Assembly: GCA_032595675.1 (NCBI GenBank)
Contig: JAVQMD010000001.1
Coordinates: 1,644,640 to 1,708,639, forward strand
Reading direction: 5' to 3'
Source of the DNA: Candidatus Electrothrix rattekaaiensis
GTDB taxonomy: Bacteria > Desulfobacterota > Desulfobulbia > Desulfobulbales > Desulfobulbaceae
DNA: 64,000 nucleotides
The first letter of the stretch is position 1; each line of letters begins with the position of its first letter. The notes under the pieces are model-generated. The model was not told where the DNA came from and made no database searches. It saw nothing but the letters and a program-made list of their open reading frames with translations. Below, piece by piece: positions 36,183-44,530 of the stretch. Made by a program: the position numbers and the translations under genes.

Positions 36183-39095
36183 ATGAAAAACCCAGAGCAC
36201 GATCCCCATTTTAAGATTTTCCATGAGCTGATGCGTTTCAGGGTCCAAGAAATCCTCTTGGTCTCCAGTCCCTATGATGCCTATATATTGGAAGAAGACG
36301 GCTCTATGGCCTCCCGGATCATCAATGAATATCACGGGTTGAATCTTTCGCGACCGCCGCGTATCACTCGTACTGCTGATGCGGAGCAGGCATTAGAACT
36401 CCTCAAAAAACAACATTTTGACTTAGTGGTCACCATGGCCCATCTCAACGGCATGGAGGGGTGCGAATTCGGGATGAAAATCAGAAAGCTGTACCCGGAT
36501 ATTCCGGTTATCCTGCTCACCCATTCGGTCCGAGACGCTGTTAATCAGACCGGCTTTTTCGAGGAGCCCTGTTTCGACAACAGCTATACCTGGTGCTGTG
36601 ACTCTTCCATCATGCTAGCCCTGGTCAAAAATGCCGAGGATCAGCGTAATGTGGATCATGACACGGAAAAGGCCATGGTTCGGGTGATCCTACTGGTGGA
36701 AGACTCGCCGCTTCATCGGTCCATCCTGCTGCCCATGCTCTACGAAGAACTGGTTCAACAGACACTGGCTGTGCTGGACGAGGGACTGAACGAACAACAT
36801 CGGCTGCTCAAGATGCGGGCTCGACCAAAAATCCTGACCGCTGCAAGCTATGAAGAGGCATTCGCTCTTTTCAGACGCTACCGTCCCTATATCTTTTCTG
36901 TCATGTCCGATGGTCGTTTCCCGAAAAACGGTGAAGAATCAGCATCAGCTGGCTACGAATTGCTCAGCGCAATCCGTTCACAGGTACCAGACCTCCCTCT
37001 CCTCATGCTCAGCTCTGAAGGGGATAATAAAAAATCGGCGCACCGAATCCCGGCGGTCTTTATCCGAAAAACAAACCGTTGCATGGCAGAGAAACTGCAT
37101 GAATTTTTCATCCACCATCTCGGTTTTGGAGATTTTATCTTTCGCACCCCAGAAGGAGTGGAAGTCAGCAGGGCATCCACCCTCTATGAGTTTGAACAAC
37201 GGCTGGGGACCATTCCAGAAGAATCCTTGCTCTATCATGCCCGCTGCAATCATTTTTCCAACTGGGTCATGGCCCGGACCGAGGTCTCGCTTGCGGCCCG
37301 CCTTCATAAAGATCAGGTCGGTGGCATAGATGATTCCTCTGTCCTGCGGAAAGATCTTGTGGCAAAGGTACATGCTCTCCGAGAATCCAGACAACAGGGG
37401 GTCATGACCCGTTTTTCCACCCGTGACTATGATCCCGAGGTTACTGAATTCACCCGTATCGGCCAGGGATCTGTGGGCGGAAAGGCCCGGGGGGTAGCCT
37501 TTATGGCTTCAGAGTTGCATCAAATGCGCTATCAGCACCCACTTTTCAAGGCGAACAGGATCAAAATCCCCCAAACCTGTGTGATTGCTTCCTCGGGTTT
37601 TAAAGATTTTATCCATCTTAACAAATTTTATCCAGATGAACATCTTACAGACCATGAGATTGAGCAGCAGTTTCTTCACGGGGACCTCCCGAATTGGTTA
37701 TTGAACGACCTCAAGGCCTATCTCAAAAATATTCACCACCCCCTCTCTGTCCGCTCCTCCAGCCTGCTTGAAGATGCCCGTTACCGCCCCTATGCTGGGC
37801 TCTATCGCACCTGTATGTTGACAAATCAGGCACCTGATTTCAACGAGCGACTGGATCAACTTGTCCGGGCTGTGAAACAGGTCTATGCTTCAACCTGGTT
37901 TGAAGGACCAAGGGCATATTCCCGTTCCATCGGACAGACCAGGGACGATGCCATGGCGGTCATCATCCAGCAAACCGTGGGCAGGCAATACGGTGATTTT
38001 TTCTACCCCGCCATATCCGGAGTGGCGCAATCCTATAATTATTATCCTATGGGCCCCATGCAGGCCGAGGATGGGGTTGTCCATCTCGCAACGGGTTTCG
38101 GAAAAACAGTGGTGGAGGGCGAACAAAGCCTGCGCTTCTGCCCGGCTTATCCCCGGCACATGCCCCAATTTTCTACAGTGGAGGACATACTCAATAATGC
38201 CCAGCGTCATTTTTACTGCCTCAGCTGCGCCACAGGAGTAGAGGCGGTCCACGGTATGACCCTTCGTCAACTTGAAGAGGCAGTGGACGAAGAAGCGATC
38301 CAGTTTCTCAGTTCTACCTATATCCCAGAGGAACATCGGATTCGTGACAGCCGTATTCCCGGCCCCAAGGTTCTGACCTTTGCTCCTCTCCTCAAGTATG
38401 ATGTTTTTCCCCTGGCAGCCTTACTCAAAGAGGTCTTGGCCTTGGGGCGTACAGGAATGGGCTGCGAGGTGGAGGTGGAATTTGCTGTGGATCTGGCAGA
38501 AAATCCGGCTGAATCTGTTTTTTATTTCCTTCAGATCCGCCCTATTGTGGTTGGCAATGAGATGGAGCAGCTGCATATTACAGAGGAAGAAAAGGCTGAG
38601 GCCCTTCTTTTTTCAAGCGATGCCCTTGGCTATGGGCGGCATTTGATGCAGGACATTCTTTTTGTTCGTCCAGAAAGCTTTGATCGGGCAAAGACGCAGA
38701 ACTATGCCCAGGCAATTGGCAAGATCAACAGGATGCTGCATCAGCAGGAACGCCCCTTCCTCCTCATAGGGCCTGGACGCTGGGGCACTGCTGATCCCTG
38801 GCTCGGGATCCCGGTACAGTGGCGGGATATCTCCGGGGTGGGTGCTATTGTGGAGCTTCAGGACGGAACAGTGCGAGCCGAGGCTTCCCAGGGATCACAT
38901 TTCTTTCAAAATATCACTTCGCTGGGAATTCCATATCTCATGGTCCGAGGACAAGGCAGCGGTGATAGCATTGATTGGGAGTGGCTTCTTTCTCTGGAAA
39001 CAGAAAGTGAGCAGGAAGGGGTCTGTCATGTGCGGCTTGCCAGTCCCTTTACCCTGAAGGTGGATGGGGAGAACAAGGAGGCTATATTTTTATAG
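36183..39095 (+). CDS. Pseudo-receiver + pyruvate/phosphate-dikinase ATP-grasp protein (970 aa)
   Basis: Two receiver-like regions fill the first 330 residues. In the first, the Asp acceptor position is replaced (LVVTMAHLNGMEG); the second begins ILLVEDSP but lacks a clear acceptor. From about residue 420 to 810 there is a PPDK/PEP-synthase nucleotide-binding domain: GQGSVGGKARG, PLSVRSSSLLEDAR, HLATGFGKTVVEGE and VFYFLQIRPI. The swivelling phosphohistidine domain and the PEP/pyruvate barrel of true dikinases are absent. The last 160 residues (FLLIGPGRWGTADPWLGIP) are a separate conserved module. It may transfer phosphate to a partner protein in a signalling chain. The gene ends 25 bases before CRISPR array 2. 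Confidence 0.85.
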   Translation: MKNPEHDPHFKIFHELMRFRVQEILLVSSPYDAYILEEDGSMASRIINEYHGLNLSRPPRITRTADAEQALELLKKQHFDLVVTMAHLNGMEGCEFGMKIRKLYPDIPVILLTHSVRDAVNQTGFFEEPCFDNSYTWCCDSSIMLALVKNAEDQRNVDHDTEKAMVRVILLVEDSPLHRSILLPMLYEELVQQTLAVLDEGLNEQHRLLKMRARPKILTAASYEEAFALFRRYRPYIFSVMSDGRFPKNGEESASAGYELLSAIRSQVPDLPLLMLSSEGDNKKSAHRIPAVFIRKTNRCMAEKLHEFFIHHLGFGDFIFRTPEGVEVSRASTLYEFEQRLGTIPEESLLYHARCNHFSNWVMARTEVSLAARLHKDQVGGIDDSSVLRKDLVAKVHALRESRQQGVMTRFSTRDYDPEVTEFTRIGQGSVGGKARGVAFMASELHQMRYQHPLFKANRIKIPQTCVIASSGFKDFIHLNKFYPDEHLTDHEIEQQFLHGDLPNWLLNDLKAYLKNIHHPLSVRSSSLLEDARYRPYAGLYRTCMLTNQAPDFNERLDQLVRAVKQVYASTWFEGPRAYSRSIGQTRDDAMAVIIQQTVGRQYGDFFYPAISGVAQSYNYYPMGPMQAEDGVVHLATGFGKTVVEGEQSLRFCPAYPRHMPQFSTVEDILNNAQRHFYCLSCATGVEAVHGMTLRQLEEAVDEEAIQFLSSTYIPEEHRIRDSRIPGPKVLTFAPLLKYDVFPLAALLKEVLALGRTGMGCEVEVEFAVDLAENPAESVFYFLQIRPIVVGNEMEQLHITEEEKAEALLFSSDALGYGRHLMQDILFVRPESFDRAKTQNYAQAIGKINRMLHQQERPFLLIGPGRWGTADPWLGIPVQWRDISGVGAIVELQDGTVRAEASQGSHFFQNITSLGIPYLMVRGQGSGDSIDWEWLLSLETESEQEGVCHVRLASPFTLKVDGENKEAIFL

Positions 39096-39120
39096 GGTGG
39101 GACTATCGCGCAGCTCATCA

Positions 39121-39680
39121 GTTTCAATCCACGCCCCCGTGAAGGGGGCGACGGGATGGGGTTACAAAATACGGTACAAACCCGGAAGTTTCAATCCACG
39201 CCCCCGTGAAGGGGGCGACGTCAGGGGCGTGGTGAATATCGAATCTGCGGTTGTTTCAATCCACGCCCCCGTGAAGGGGGCGACGTATAACAATCAGGTG
39301 TCTCAAGTTTCGGCACCGGTTTCAATCCACGCCCCCGTGAAGGGGGCGACAAATTGTTATATCATAACCTTTTGGTATAACGTGTTTCAATCCACGCCCC
39401 CGTGAAGGGGGCGACATTCACGCCACCGGTAGGGGGTTCAGGGGGTGAGTTTCAATCCACGCCCCCGTGAAGGGGGCGACTTTTTTTATGGAGCAAACAG
39501 ATGAGAGGTTTTGTTGTTTCAATCCACGCCCCCGTGAAGGGGGCGACATTTCAGGAAACATCATTCCTGAGCCTGAGTATGTTTCAATCCACGCCCCCGT
39601 GAAGGGGGCGACACAAGATTCTTCTAAGACAATTCCAGCATAGTTTTTGTTTCAATCCACGCCCCCGTGAAGGGGGCGAC
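39121..39680 (-). CRISPR. Type I-C CRISPR array 2 (9 repeats, 8 spacers)
   Basis: Nine repeats of 32 bp are identical to the array 1 repeat except for one extra A in the loop (GTGAAGGGGG instead of GTGAGGGGG). Spacers are 33-36 bases, all different from one another and from array 1. The leader is to the right and almost the same as that of array 1, so transcription runs on the minus strand, away from cas2. Starts are at 39121, 39188, 39253, 39319, 39384, 39449, 39516, 39581 and 39649. Confidence 0.97.
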
Positions 39681-39851
39681 TGTCGAACTGCAACGTACTG
39701 TTACGGCTCGACGAAATACTACATTTGCGCGAACCGCATTTTTCGGACGCGGTCGCAAAGAACAAAACATGCTCTTTTTCGTAAAAACCTCCTGATTTCA
39801 ATATGTGCGAACCTCCCGTGTTTTTCTGTCTGTTAGGGGTTCGCGCAAGCG
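39681..39851 (-). promoter_or_regulatory. CRISPR leader of array 2
   Basis: This flank matches the one of array 1 over about 170 bases with few changes. It ends abruptly after GCGCAAGCG (39851), where array 1 continues into the palindromic element; the continuation is found instead at 40237 beside the relic leader. Confidence 0.85.
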
Positions 39852-39949
39852 TTTTCGGGTAATATTTCGTAGCAATCGGATAACAGGTACTGTATTTCCA
39901 CAATATCATGTATCCTTTTCCCTGACAACCGTTACCCGCAGGTGCAACA

Positions 39950-39975
39950 GTTTCAATCCACGCCCCGGTGAAGGG
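39950..39975 (-). repeat. Degenerate orphan CRISPR repeat
   Basis: The 26 bases match the array 2 repeat from GTTTCAATCCACGCCCC to GTGAAGGG with one C-to-G change, and lack the last GGCGAC. It stands alone, 99 bases outside leader 2, and appears to be what is left of an older array. Confidence 0.8.
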
Positions 39976-39990
39976 AACGGCGGCGATGAA

Positions 39991-40128
39991 ACGAATGCAT
40001 GTATTTGACAGGCACGAATGCATGTATTTGACAGGCACGAATGCATGCATTTGACAGGCACGAATGCATGCATTTGATCGGCACGAATGCATGCAATCGT
40101 TCGGACCGCAAGCACGCAATCGATCAGA
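39991..40128. repeat. Minisatellite, about five to six 23-bp units
   Basis: Units start ACGAATGCATGTATTTGACA at 39991, 40014, 40037, 40060 and 40083, with a sixth decayed unit to 40128. Each contains the palindrome ATGCAT. The period is the same 23 bases as the minisatellite beside array 1, but the sequence differs. It occupies the place where spacers of a relic array would be. Confidence 0.87.
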
Positions 40129-40180
40129 TCGAAACCATGCAGTTCAACAACCGGACATATCTGATGACAGATTCATCGGC

Positions 40181-40237
40181 GTTTCAATATGTGCGAACCT
40201 CCCGTGTTTTTCTGTCTGTTAGGGGTTCGCGCAAGCG
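40181..40237 (-). promoter_or_regulatory. Relic CRISPR leader fragment
   Basis: The 56 bases 40182-40237 are identical to 39796-39851 at the outer end of leader 2 (TTTCAATATGTGCGAACCTC ... GCGCAAGCG). They are followed by the GTAGGGGC palindrome as in leader 1. The relic leader, decayed repeat and minisatellite form a disrupted leader-array unit between cas2 and the working array. Confidence 0.8.
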
Positions 40238-40243
40238 GTTCTG

Positions 40244-40268
40244 GTAGGGGCGACCGGCGGTCGCCCAG
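40244..40268. repeat. GTAGGGGC-type palindromic element
   Basis: GTAGGGGCGACCGG followed by CGGTCGCCC makes a short hairpin of the kind scattered in deltaproteobacterial intergenic DNA. It flanks the relic leader. Confidence 0.6.
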
Positions 40269-40321
40269 CTAACACAGCATCATAATATCTCCATAATGCC
40301 ACTTCCTTCCTGGACCGTCAA

Positions 40322-40612
40322 TCAGACAATCAAGGTACCCTCCTGATCAATGCCCTCCTTGGCCCCGATATGCTCGACCCGGTGCTTCCAGTTGGACCCG
40401 AGAAAGTAAAAACGGAGGCTGTCCACATCCTTATCAATCTCCCTGATGAGCCGATCCCGCATCACCACCCATTTATCCGGCGGCACAATGCATTCAAACA
40501 CGGAATATTGGACCCGCTGACCGTAATTTTTACAGACCTTGGCAACCCGGCGCAGGCGTTTCGGTCCGGTTCTATCGCTTGTTTTCACATCGTAACTGAC
40601 CAGGACAAACAT
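40322..40612 (-). CDS. cas2: CRISPR-associated Cas2, type I-C
   Basis: A 96-residue ferredoxin-fold protein with the Cas2 start FVLVSYDVKT (the conserved Asp), RLRRVAKVCKNYGQRVQYSVFEC and the C-terminal basic/IG segment typical of I-C systems. Cas2 dimers bridge two Cas1 dimers in the spacer-integration complex. It is the last gene of the cas4-cas1-cas2 run and faces the leader of array 2. Unlike most I-C operons, it is separated from cas1 by 110 bases that contain two palindromic elements. Confidence 0.96.
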   Translation of the reverse strand: MFVLVSYDVKTSDRTGPKRLRRVAKVCKNYGQRVQYSVFECIVPPDKWVVMRDRLIREIDKDVDSLRFYFLGSNWKHRVEHIGAKEGIDQEGTLIV

Positions 40613-40636
40613 AATTCCCTCCTTGCAGTGATTGTC

Positions 40637-40724
40637 GTAGGGGCGAACCCCTGTGTTCGCCCATGTCCTGTTGGGTAGGGTCTTGCCCTTACTAACCGGG
40701 CAGGCACAGGGGCCTGCCCCTACT
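40637..40724. repeat. Two GTAGGGGC-type palindromes between cas2 and cas1
   Basis: One hairpin (GTAGGGGCGAACCCC / GTGTTCGCCC, 40637-40662) and a second in inverse orientation (GGGCAGGCACAGGGGCCTGC, 40698-40724) fill the cas1-cas2 gap. The second touches the cas1 stop codon. They are probably mobile palindromic repeats inserted into the operon. Confidence 0.65.
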
Positions 40725-41751
40725 AACGCCAGATTGCTGGCGGGTAGCCGTCCAGATCTCCCCGAAGAAAACGGGCCAGCAACAGGGCCTGGGTATGGAA
40801 AAACAGACCCAGCGGCATTTTCTCTTCCAAAAAAGGATGCAGGAGCACATCCTGTTTCCGCTCCTGATAGGCGGTCAGCAGAACTTTTCTCGCCTTATCC
40901 TTCATCCGCACTCCGCCGCTGTCACTGACCACAAAATCCTTGGCCTGCAACTGGCCCCGATTGATCAGGGAAAGGGCCATGCGATCAGCCATAGGGCGAA
41001 ATTCCTCCATCATATCCAGGGCCAGACTTGCCCGGCCCGGTCGATCCCGATGAAGAAACCCCACAGCCGGATCAAGGCCGGTGCATTCCAGGGCAGAGCG
41101 CACATCGTGCATAACCAGGGTGTAGAGAAAGGAGAGCAGGCAGTTGACCAGATCCAGGGGCGGTCTTCGGCTGCGTCGGTGAAAGAAAAAATCCTCTTTA
41201 TGCCGGATAATAAGATGATCGAAGACCCCGAAATAAACATGGGCACCATCGCCTTCCGTGCCCCGCACCTCATCCAGGGGCAGATCCCGGCCCAGGGATT
41301 TGAGCAGACCAGTGAGATGATTGGCCGCATTGCTCACCGCATCAGTATCCATTTTTTCCGGGTGATCCCGCATAGCCCGGTTCAGCAGAGCGCGGCAGTT
41401 GGCGATCTTGCCGTTGATAAAGGCCCGGGCCATGAGTGCGGAAAAATCCAGATCATCGGCCCGGCGATACTGCTCCCGTCGCAGCAGGACATTGCCGGAA
41501 ACCGGTCCCTGCACCCGTGCGAGAAAACGCCCGTATTCGGTCAGAAAACTGATCGTCACGTCCCGTTCCGCACAAAATCCCAGGAGAAACGGGCTGCATC
41601 CCACATTGCCGAAGCAGACAACCCCGTCCAGAGTATGGATGGGCAGGCGCAACCGGATCTTTTTTTCCACCCGCACAGCAACGGTTTCTCCTTCCTTGGC
41701 CAGATAGGCCCCTTGGGTGGTGACAAAGAGCGTGTTCAGATGTTTTTTCAT
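40723..41751 (-). CDS. cas1: CRISPR-associated Cas1 integrase, type I-C
   Basis: Cas1 integrates new spacers. The N-terminal beta domain (about 1-85) is followed by the helical catalytic domain with the metal ligands Glu166 (RGTEGDGAH), His234 (VGFLHRDRPGR) and an acidic residue in ALDMMEEFRP. The length of 342 is normal for subtype I-C. Its ATG overlaps the cas4 stop by four bases. All three catalytic residues are kept, so spacer acquisition should be possible. Confidence 0.97.
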   Translation of the reverse strand: MKKHLNTLFVTTQGAYLAKEGETVAVRVEKKIRLRLPIHTLDGVVCFGNVGCSPFLLGFCAERDVTISFLTEYGRFLARVQGPVSGNVLLRREQYRRADDLDFSALMARAFINGKIANCRALLNRAMRDHPEKMDTDAVSNAANHLTGLLKSLGRDLPLDEVRGTEGDGAHVYFGVFDHLIIRHKEDFFFHRRSRRPPLDLVNCLLSFLYTLVMHDVRSALECTGLDPAVGFLHRDRPGRASLALDMMEEFRPMADRMALSLINRGQLQAKDFVVSDSGGVRMKDKARKVLLTAYQERKQDVLLHPFLEEKMPLGLFFHTQALLLARFLRGDLDGYPPAIWR

Positions 41752-42377
41752 GATTCCGTCATCCTGATCATATAGTTCCGCACCTGTCCCTTTTTCCCCA
41801 GGGTCTTGGGCAGGCAGGTGTCGATAAAAGAACAGCTTTCACAACGGCGGCTGTATTGCGGGGGCGGGGTGCTGGTGGAGGAAAGGAGGTCGTGCAGGCG
41901 AGCCGCAGTTTCCTCGGTGATCCGGCGGAGGCGATCATCAAACAGCACCGGAGTACGGCGTTTTTTCTGGCCGTAGTAGAGTGCGCCTTCCGGGACGGTG
42001 CAGTCCAGCATTTCTTCCAGGCACAGGGCCTGAGCGCAGAGCTGAACCCGGTCGGAATCATCCTTTTTCGGGCGACCCCGTTTATACTCCACCGGAAAGG
42101 GTTGCCAAGCCTTGTTGTCCTGAAGATGCATCTCCACGATATCAGCCCTGCCGGAAAGCCCCAAGCGCAGGGAGCGGAGGGGCATATCATACTCCACCCG
42201 GATGGTGGTACGGGAGTCTGTGGCTGCGGTATGCACCCGCTCGTGCAGAACCCGGCCTTCAGCAGTGAAGCGATTTTCCGTCCAGGCCTGCTCAATATGA
42301 ATCAGGGCGCATTGGCGGGGACAGAAGAGCAGATGTTGGAGCGCGGACAGCATGAGGAGGTCGTCTTCCGTGTACAT
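41748..42377 (-). CDS. cas4: CRISPR-associated Cas4 nuclease, type I-C
   Basis: Cas4 trims and orients prespacers by PAM. A RecB-like core is visible (Asp79, then Glu97-x-Lys99 in VEYKRG). The iron-sulfur cysteines are Cys19/Cys23 near the N-terminus and Cys179, Cys182, Cys188 in RRCESCSFIDTC. The length of 209 is typical. In complete I-C loci cas7, cas8c, cas5 and cas3 lie upstream; here the upstream side is occupied at once by a divergent antitoxin gene and an insertion sequence. Confidence 0.95.
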   Translation of the reverse strand: MYTEDDLLMLSALQHLLFCPRQCALIHIEQAWTENRFTAEGRVLHERVHTAATDSRTTIRVEYDMPLRSLRLGLSGRADIVEMHLQDNKAWQPFPVEYKRGRPKKDDSDRVQLCAQALCLEEMLDCTVPEGALYYGQKKRRTPVLFDDRLRRITEETAARLHDLLSSTSTPPPQYSRRCESCSFIDTCLPKTLGKKGQVRNYMIRMTES

Positions 42378-42395
42378 GGTGTGTTCTCCGGTTGG

Positions 42396-42424
42396 TTGAC
42401 ATGGTCTGGTTTATGCCGTATTTT
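42396..42424 (+). promoter_or_regulatory. Promoter of the antitoxin gene
   Basis: TTGACA (42396-42401) and TATTTT (42419-42424) are 17 bases apart, 30 bases before the AGGAGG of the antitoxin gene. The site lies between the divergent cas4 and antitoxin genes. Confidence 0.55.
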
Positions 42425-42457
42425 ATATGCGATCTGACTCTTTCAGGAGGTACAAGT

Positions 42458-42619
42458 ATGTTTCGATGCGATATTGAAGAGCTTGAAGCTGATTTTTCCG
42501 CTATCATCGCCAAGGTGGAAGCAGGCGCGACCGTAACTGTTTATAAGGATGATGAACCGTTTGCCGAAATCAGACCCATTCAAACTCACATTGAGCGGGT
42601 TGTCTTTTTTGAAAAATAG
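42458..42619 (+). pseudogene. Phd/YefM-type antitoxin gene interrupted by the IS element
   Basis: The start is fixed by AGGAGG seven bases upstream. The first 40 residues (CDIEELEADFSAIIAKVEAGATVTVYKDDEPFAEIRPI) have the Phd/YefM DNA-binding layout. The following codons, up to the stop at 42619, run into the left inverted repeat of the IS and are foreign. A likely C-terminal continuation (ending ADDYLEEKVI) is found at 44323-44412, just after the right end of the IS. No toxin gene follows, so the module is dead or an orphan. Confidence 0.75.
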
Positions 42620-44322
42620 ATTAAAATTCACCATAATTCCATACTGTTCGCTGTAAACATCTTACAATACTGTAATAATGGAAAAATACTCGATTGAACG
42701 ACTTGATCATTTAGGCATAGTAGCCGGAACAATTAAAGATCTCGGGCTGGTAGAATTTATTGACTCCCACTTGGGCCATTATGAAAATGAAACTTTGTCC
42801 GCTGGGGAAACCGTAGCTGGAATGATATTGAACGGATTAGGTTTTTCCAATAAGCCCCTGTCATTGACCCCTTTATTTTTTCAAAACTGTCCTCTTTCTT
42901 TGCTGTTTAGGGACGGAGTGAATGCCGATGATTTTAATCGTTTCAAACTCGGGCGCGTCCTCGACCGTCTGCACAATTTTGGAACCGAAGCACTTTTCAG
43001 TCACATAGCTGTCGATGTCTGTGAAAAAGAAAACATTGACTTTCGTTTCAATCATTTGGATACAAGTGCTTTCAGTCTGACGGGTGAATATCTTCCAGAT
43101 GTTGATGAGCAGGCGATTTCTATCACCCACGGACATTCTAAAGACCATCGCCCTGATTTAAAACAGGTCATGCTTGAAATGATGGTTACTCAGGATGGCG
43201 GAATTCCAATTTTATTTAAAAGCTTAGACGGTAACAGTTCAGACAACACTGTCTTTAAGGATCGTGCGGCAGCTCTGATCAAAGAGTTTGAACAGTCTGA
43301 AACCCCTCGGTATATTGTAGCCGACTGCAAGATGTATACTCGGAAGAATGCCCCAAATTTAAGTAAACTGCTTTTTGTCACCCGTATTCCTCAAAATATA
43401 AAAGAAGTTGAAGAAGTTATCACTCAGGCCTTGGACAACACAGATGACTGGCTGGAATTCGATGGCGGACCTAACGTCAAGATGTTCAATGTGGAACATT
43501 ATGGAATCAGGCAGAGGTGGCATGTTGTTTCTTCTGAAGCTTCTCGTCAAAAATCCGTCAAAAAAATCGAAAAAAAGGCAAAAAAAGAAAGAGTTAAGAT
43601 CCAGAAAGCAATTTTTCACCTGCAAGCGGATCGCTTTCACTGCGTAGAAGATGCAATCAAAGCGGGCGAGAAATTAGCCGGCAGATGGAAGACCCACAGC
43701 CTATCATCGTATGAAATCATAGAACATAAACAGTACAAAGGGAAAGGACGTCCGAAAAAAGGTGAACAACCTGTCGCAATTGATTATCAGATAGTTTTAG
43801 CAGCACAGCTTGACAGCGACAAAGTGGATCGACTGCAAAAAGTAGCTGCATGTTATATCATAGGCACTAATATCCATGAAGAACATCTGTCTGTACAGGA
43901 AGTTCTCTATGCCTATAAGGAACAAAACCATGCGGAACAAGGGTTCCGTTTTCTGAAGGATCCTTTATTTTTTGCTTCCTCCTTATTTTTAAAAAAACCG
44001 TCTCGAATTTCTGCATTACTTATGGTCATGGTGCTTTCACTGTTAGTTTACGGGATAGCAGAAAGACGAATGCGTAATCGGTTAGCTGAACAGCAGGAAA
44101 CCGTTCCTAATCAAATTAACCAGCCTACTCAGACACCTACTTTGCGCTGGATTTTTCAGTTAATGGGCGGAATCAGTCGTATCAAAATCACTGTTGGAAA
44201 CCGGGTTAAATATGTTTTTGACGGTATTACCAAGCTGAAACAACGAATACTGTTACTCTTTGGTGATGGTGTGGCTAATATATATCAAATTTCATAAAAC
44301 TGCACCCGCTCAATGTGAGTTT
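42582..44322 (+). mobile_element. IS1634-family insertion sequence
   Basis: Perfect 19-bp inverted repeats (AAACTCACATTGAGCGGGT at 42582-42600 and its complement at 44304-44322) enclose a single intact transposase gene. The total length of about 1741 bp fits the family. The flanks TTCAAA and TTTAAA/TTAAAA are similar but not identical, so a target duplication is probable but not clean. The element splits an antitoxin gene, and no second copy is seen in the window. Confidence 0.9.
42678..44297 (+). CDS. IS1634-family DDE transposase
   Basis: The N-terminal DUF4277-like part (EKYSIERLDHLGIVAGTIKDLGL) is followed by a DDE core: DTSAFSLTGEY (first Asp, about residue 128), YIVADCKMYT (second Asp), and EQNHAEQGFRFLKDP (Glu region, about 420), with the hydrophobic SALLMVMVLSLLVYGIAE helix typical of IS1634/IS1549. 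The 539-residue frame is uninterrupted, so the enzyme may be active. It ends 25 bases before the right inverted repeat. Confidence 0.93.
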   Translation: MEKYSIERLDHLGIVAGTIKDLGLVEFIDSHLGHYENETLSAGETVAGMILNGLGFSNKPLSLTPLFFQNCPLSLLFRDGVNADDFNRFKLGRVLDRLHNFGTEALFSHIAVDVCEKENIDFRFNHLDTSAFSLTGEYLPDVDEQAISITHGHSKDHRPDLKQVMLEMMVTQDGGIPILFKSLDGNSSDNTVFKDRAAALIKEFEQSETPRYIVADCKMYTRKNAPNLSKLLFVTRIPQNIKEVEEVITQALDNTDDWLEFDGGPNVKMFNVEHYGIRQRWHVVSSEASRQKSVKKIEKKAKKERVKIQKAIFHLQADRFHCVEDAIKAGEKLAGRWKTHSLSSYEIIEHKQYKGKGRPKKGEQPVAIDYQIVLAAQLDSDKVDRLQKVAACYIIGTNIHEEHLSVQEVLYAYKEQNHAEQGFRFLKDPLFFASSLFLKKPSRISALLMVMVLSLLVYGIAERRMRNRLAEQQETVPNQINQPTQTPTLRWIFQLMGGISRIKITVGNRVKYVFDGITKLKQRILLLFGDGVANIYQIS

Positions 44323-44412
44323 AAAAGGCAGAAAGAGCATGAACGGCTTTACAATTATAAAGCTACCGACCAGGGATATGCAGATGATTATCTGGAAGAG
44401 AAAGTGATATGA
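44323..44412 (+). pseudogene. C-terminal remnant of the split antitoxin gene
   Basis: The frame starting AAA AGG CAG just after the IS right end codes a hydrophilic 29-residue tail ending ADDYLEEKVI and a TGA stop. Its position and coding character fit the missing end of the antitoxin. No toxin frame follows on this strand up to the convergent gene at 44531. Confidence 0.5.
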
Positions 44413-44530
44413 GGTAGCTCTCATACAGAAAGGGTACACTCTTATCATATTTTCTTGTCGTTATACCAGCCGATAACAGCTTATTTTTCAACACGTAAGA
44501 AGTATCGTCCTCCTTAAACCTTAAACAACA

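Noticed and set aside
39652-40247. Cysteine- and histidine-rich open frames over the second minisatellite
   Set aside because: The repeating peptide follows from the 23-bp units; no start signals are present.
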